From Sambucus nigra (Eukaryota; Streptophyta; Magnoliopsida; Dipsacales; Adoxaceae): a stretch of 64,000 nucleotides of DNA. Every line of letters starts with the position of its first letter. Position 1 is the stretch's first letter. The translations under genes were made by a program, and so were the position numbers. The stretch lies in NCBI GenBank assembly GCA_949130495.1, contig OX422216.1, forward strand, positions 98,401,967-98,465,966, read 5' to 3'. The notes under the pieces were generated by a model. It ran no database searches, was not told the DNA's origin, and saw only the letters and a program-made list of their open reading frames with translations. Positions 60,193 to 64,000 of this stretch are shown piece by piece.

Positions 60193-61214
60193 CTTTCTTA
60201 AAAGCCTTCGAAATTTATAGTTTTCTTCCCTTTTGACATGATTTTCTTTTTCTGGATCATTTTGATAGAAATCTAGGGTTTTGTTTGTACGTTATGCTCT
60301 TTCCTTCATATGTTGCCCATGAAATACATATAACTGTTCTTGGTGTTCATAGTCGAACCCTTCATATTCTGTGAGTTTGCTCTTAAAATGATTAAAAGTT
60401 TGATAATCAACTATTTAGGATAAAGGCCGCGGAATTATAGGACATCAATACTCTATTCCCCTGAACTGATCACTCTTCGTCATACCGTGCCAAATGGCCG
60501 CGGTCCCTTAGATTATCTTCCGCGGCATTGAATCACCACCCTTGGTAGTTTCGAACAGTCTTCAAACTTTCATGAACCCAACACATATCCATGTTAGATA
60601 ACTGTAATTGCTACTAAATTCCCCTTTTAGTAAATTTAGGTATGGCCGTGTCCAGGAATCTCTTTAAGCAATTCGAGCTTATGACTGCGGCAGTATATGT
60701 TCCATTACTGATGCGGATGTAGCCGCGACTTATAGGGCCAGAGTACGATCCCATAAGTAATAGAGTTGGCCCATTAATAACTACGTTAGGGAAATAATTC
60801 CAAACACATTTTTATTATTTAAAAATAACCCTTCCGCGGCTTTTTGAAGTCTTTTCCAAACCATACTGGCTGCGGTGCCTAACTGCGAATTCTGCCTTTC
60901 AGGTACTGCTGCAGCCACATGAGCTTTGACCCAGACGAGTTCCTGAGAGGCTTTTGGGCAAAGCACTTCGGAACCTCTCCTCCTGAACTCCCTTCCGTGC
61001 TCCCTCTAAGATCAATAGGGCCTTGCAAACTAAAAGATTGCCCAAATTGTGTGAAAATTGACTCAGACTCCGCGAACTCTGCAACTGGGAAGGATTTCTA
61101 ATCCGCACCGATGGAAGAGGAAGCCAACTCAAGCACTCATCTGATGGGTGCAGGCGATGATGCCGCGGCAGTTAGAGATAACCCAGGTGGTACATCTGGG
61201 AGGGCTGAGAGACC
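60193..61214 (+). other. Antisense gene-like unit in Tat-like element
   Basis: Plus-strand frame 60919-61101 (60 residues) includes FDPDEFLRGFWAKHFGTSPP and a cysteine pair CKLKDCPNC. A second open run from ATG 61111 (MEEEANSSTHLMGAGDDAAA) continues to the next LTR. A pyrimidine tract ending TTTCAG at 60902 could be a splice acceptor. I do not recognise the protein. Antisense ORFs between pol and the 3' LTR are known in Tat-lineage elements, which fits this location; identity with those is unproven. A minus-strand frame (60899-61132) overlaps and looks less protein-like. Confidence 0.4.
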
Positions 61215-64000
61215 TGTAATACCCCGTATTTTTGTGATATTTATTTTATGGGATTAATTAAATTAAATGCGTATTAATTAGAAATTAATCCGGATTAAAA
61301 TACTAACGAGATGCGAGTTGGTATTTGATTATATGTGCATATATGACTATATATGAATTTTGAATTATGAAATTTATCGTGAGATTGAAATACGGCAATT
61401 TGGAAATTTTGTTGAGACGCGTGTGACAGTCGCGTCATGGTATATAATTATGATAATTAAAAAGTGAATTTTATTTCTATAAACTGTATGGTCGTTTTGA
61501 GTGCGACAATGCGTCTGGAAGGGTTGAAATAGTCAGAAAACACTAGCCGGGGGTTTGGTTTGGGTCCCGGGGTATTTTTAGGCCATACCGACAACGTATA
61601 GGGGTAGTTTGGTAATTTTGGATTTTTGGGAATTAAAACCTACGAAAATTGGGAATTAATATCTGATTTGGCAATAACCCACTAAGCCCACTAATAATCA
61701 AATAGACTACGGAGGTTATTGAAAGTTGTTCCAAAGAGTTCATAAAGCACAAACCCTAGCCACCATTAACTTTGAAGAAGAAAAGGCTTGTTGAGAGAGA
61801 TAGAGGAATTCTGCAGAGAAAGAGAGAAATCCATCCATCAAATTCGTCATCAAATCAGAGATACATATAAGGCAAGTGGTTTAATTCCAAATTAATTTCA
61901 GAGAATGCTTCTTCCATGCGTAGGAATTGGTTAAAATTGAATTGTTCTTGGAGTATGATGAAAACCCATTTAATTGAATGTAGAGATTTATAAATCTATT
62001 GAGGAAATTGCATGTAGAATATTGATAGGATGATTAGTGGGATGATAATACATCTTTTACATTATAAAAACGGATTTAGTTATGTCTTTGAATGACTTGA
62101 TTTTTCTAGGGTTCATGTTCTTGAGAATTTGGGAAAATGGTGGAGATTTGACAATTTGATGTAGTTTAGGGTGATTTGAACCTATATAAATGTTGTAATA
62201 CGGTTGTAACATGTTTAGGAAGGATTATATACCTTGAAACATTGTTGGAATGACATTTAGAGGAGATTAGAAGTGAAAAGTATTGGGAAAAACGAAATAA
62301 GGATTTCTGGGCTTGAAACTAGCCACTCGTTAGAAGACCTGCCCACGTCGTTCGAACGAGCTCGTTCGAATGAGCTTCTAACGAGTTGACCTTTGACTTC
62401 TAACGAGGGTGAAGTTCGTTTGATAATCTCGTTCGAACGAGACCTCGTTAGATAGCCCAGTTCGTTCGAACGAACTCTCGTTCGGACAGCCTCGTTCGAA
62501 CGAGACTTCGAACGAGTTGACAGTTTAGGCTTTTTAGCCTGTTTTGATCCCGAGTGTCCCGTAACCTTGTGTATACATAGAGATAACCTTCCCTTAATGA
62601 TTAATTGTGATATTTGGGATGTTTGGGATATAATGAGGAGTCAAACCTAGTAGTGTAGTTTGAACCTAAGGGAAAATATGAAGTGGGACGTGAGTGTCTA
62701 TTACGATGTGAGAACTATTGACGGTCTAATTTATTATATTAACCGGGAACATATAAATTGTATAGTATGATATGTCGGTACGAGAATGAGAAGTGTACCA
62801 CCAATATATTATGGTGACTACTAAGATGTGTGAATACTTAGTATATGTATTGATTTTATGTGTATGACATACCTACCATACTTGATATCACGGGAGGTTT
62901 GCGTTCGCTTAGAGCCCTCTAATCCTTGTGTTGCCCGGATTTAGACTGGTTACCTCGATGAACATAGGTCAGAGAAGGACTTATTGGGATGTTAATAAGT
63001 CTGCTGATCGTGGGAGCGCAGGTATGTGCGTGACCCATGTGATGTGACTGTGTTCGCCTCCATTATTTATGATGTTGTTATCTGAGATCGATTCCTGAGA
63101 GATTCGGAATACGTGATCCTTATGTACGTGATGTACCGGGATGGATAGCAGAGTATGTGTGCACCGCAGCTTAGTCTCGGGGTGCTTGTATTGTATATTT
63201 AGGATGTGAATAATATACACTTAATTAATGGGAACTCTCATGTTGATATTGTGCATATAATTATGGTAATGTTTTGAGAAAACATAACGGGTTAACCGAT
63301 AGTGAATGGTATTACTAATTGAGAATCTGAGTTTAAGTAAAGCCCTCTATTTATTTGATAACGCTAGAACGTAATATGGGAATCGAGTAGTAAGGAGAAG
63401 AACTTATTACGCTTTGGTTAGATGTATATGTCATTTAGATGGGTACGGTACGTTAGGAGTGCACATGTAGTCGAGAGGTGAGAATTTCATGTGAGTGCAC
63501 GTCCTAACATGTATTTTGCATTTAATGTTTTATTGTTATTAAAACACTTGCTGTTTTCAAAATGATTTCCACTTTAGGGCTCTGACCCATTTGGTTTCAA
63601 ATCTATTTTTGTAAAAACCATTTTAGGTGCCCAGCCACAAGGACACCATGCTTAGGATTCTCATTCAGGTGACGAGCTGTAGCTGTTTGTGGAAGTTACA
63701 GGACTTTGCTTGTAGACGCTTCATCTATCTTGACTCGATATTTATCAGTTATCAGTTGTAGGGCATGTCGCCCATTTCTGTTAGAGACATTTCATTTATC
63801 TCAGTATTCAGACTTTTGGCATGTAATTATTCAGGATTCAGACTTGTCATATTTTTTAGTTGTGGGACTATTGTGAGGAGTTTTTCCTCCGGACTTATTA
63901 TTATTAATTGTTGGTTACTTCATTACTTCGTTATGGTGAATGGATTATGTTGTTCTTCCATTGTTCTTTTATTGCATGTTAATCAGACTTAACTTAAAAT
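61215..64000 (+). repeat. Long Tekay-type LTR related to LTR A, truncated by window edge
   Basis: It starts TGTAATACCCCGTATTTTT, close to the minus-strand start of LTR A (TGTAATACTCCGTATTTTT). GGTGCCCAGCCA near 63628 lies about 2.41 kb in, versus 2.47 kb in LTR A. It is 2,786 bp to the window end without a terminal CA motif, consistent with a roughly 3-kb LTR. It is either the 5' LTR of a plus-strand element or a solo LTR. ORFs inside (62981-63220, 63765-63992) look like chance. Confidence 0.8.
62327..62524. repeat. Self-complementary CTCGTTCGAACGAG cluster in LTR
   Basis: About eight blocks of CGTTCGAACGAG or variants (TTCTAACGAG, TTCGAACGAACT) in 200 bp, about 1.11-1.31 kb from the LTR start. 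Confidence 0.9.

Larger units (their letters stand above)
47676..61214 (-). mobile_element. Second Tat-like element, minus strand, 3' part (interrupted 48714-60192)
   Basis: The 3' LTR lies at 47676-48421, a PPT-like sequence next, and internal DNA at 48422-48718 and 60193-61214. The internal DNA is continuous once the 48719-60187 element and one CTTCA copy are removed. CCGCGG motifs occur on both sides (48216, 48392, 48485, 60427, 60498, 60520, 60834, 61163), supporting one unit. No pol is seen before 61215, where another LTR begins. Lineage is inferred from the U5 motif and PPT. Confidence 0.6.

Noticed and set aside
1..64000. tRNA or rRNA genes
   Set aside because: No cloverleaf or rRNA-like sequence was recognised; the TGGTATCAGAGC hits are primer binding sites, not tRNAs.

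Overview
This window looks like heterochromatic or intergenic DNA from a flowering plant, probably a dicot. It is AT-rich and packed with L1-type LINEs (ORF1 with a DUF4283-like domain and a CCHC knuckle; ORF2 with endonuclease, reverse transcriptase and a C-terminal zf-RVT-like motif). It also holds chromovirus (Tekay/Del-like) and Tat-like Ty3/gypsy LTR retrotransposons. I find no intact host gene. The only host-gene sequence recognised is two 3'-end fragments of cytosolic ribosomal protein eL27 (RPL27). Species cannot be told from the sequence.

Layout. 1-5602: 5' half of a minus-strand Tekay-like element (3,025-bp LTR, PBS, broken gag-pol) that interrupts a plus-strand LINE fragment (5603-6610). 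7157-8509: T/G-rich 3' region of a minus-strand LINE. 8510-29350: a nested LINE complex. An old minus-strand host LINE (8510-10397, 17003-17989, 29078-29350) is split first by a full-length LINE (10398-17002, perfect 11-bp TSD), which itself holds a solo LTR (13526-14212, 5-bp TSD). It is split again by a chimeric tract: LINE 3' end, two eL27 3'-end fragments, and a near-complete LINE that in turn carries a LINE in the opposite orientation (22308-27033). 29351-34298: two fused plus-strand LINEs. 34691-36734: LINE ORF1 start plus a Tat-like LTR-gag remnant. 36735-43773: two minus-strand LINEs, one inserted in the other.

43774-47675: Tat-like pol remnant, one LTR with its PPT and PBS, then gag. 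That gag is interrupted by a second Tat-like element in minus orientation (3' LTR 47676-48421, internal part continuing to 61214) that appears to carry an antisense gene-like unit. Inserted in this is a young, complete Tekay-like element (48719-60187, TSD CTTCA) with identical-length 2,281-bp LTRs. Its 5' LTR is followed by three extra 5'-truncated LTR tails before the PBS. 61215-64000: another long Tekay-type LTR, running off the window and related to the first one.

The genes do not form a cellular pathway; they are retrotransposon replication modules, nearly all broken. Most notable: the concatenated LTR tails of the young element, the LINE/eL27 chimera, the antisense unit in the Tat-like element, and self-complementary repeats at the same position in two Tekay LTRs.
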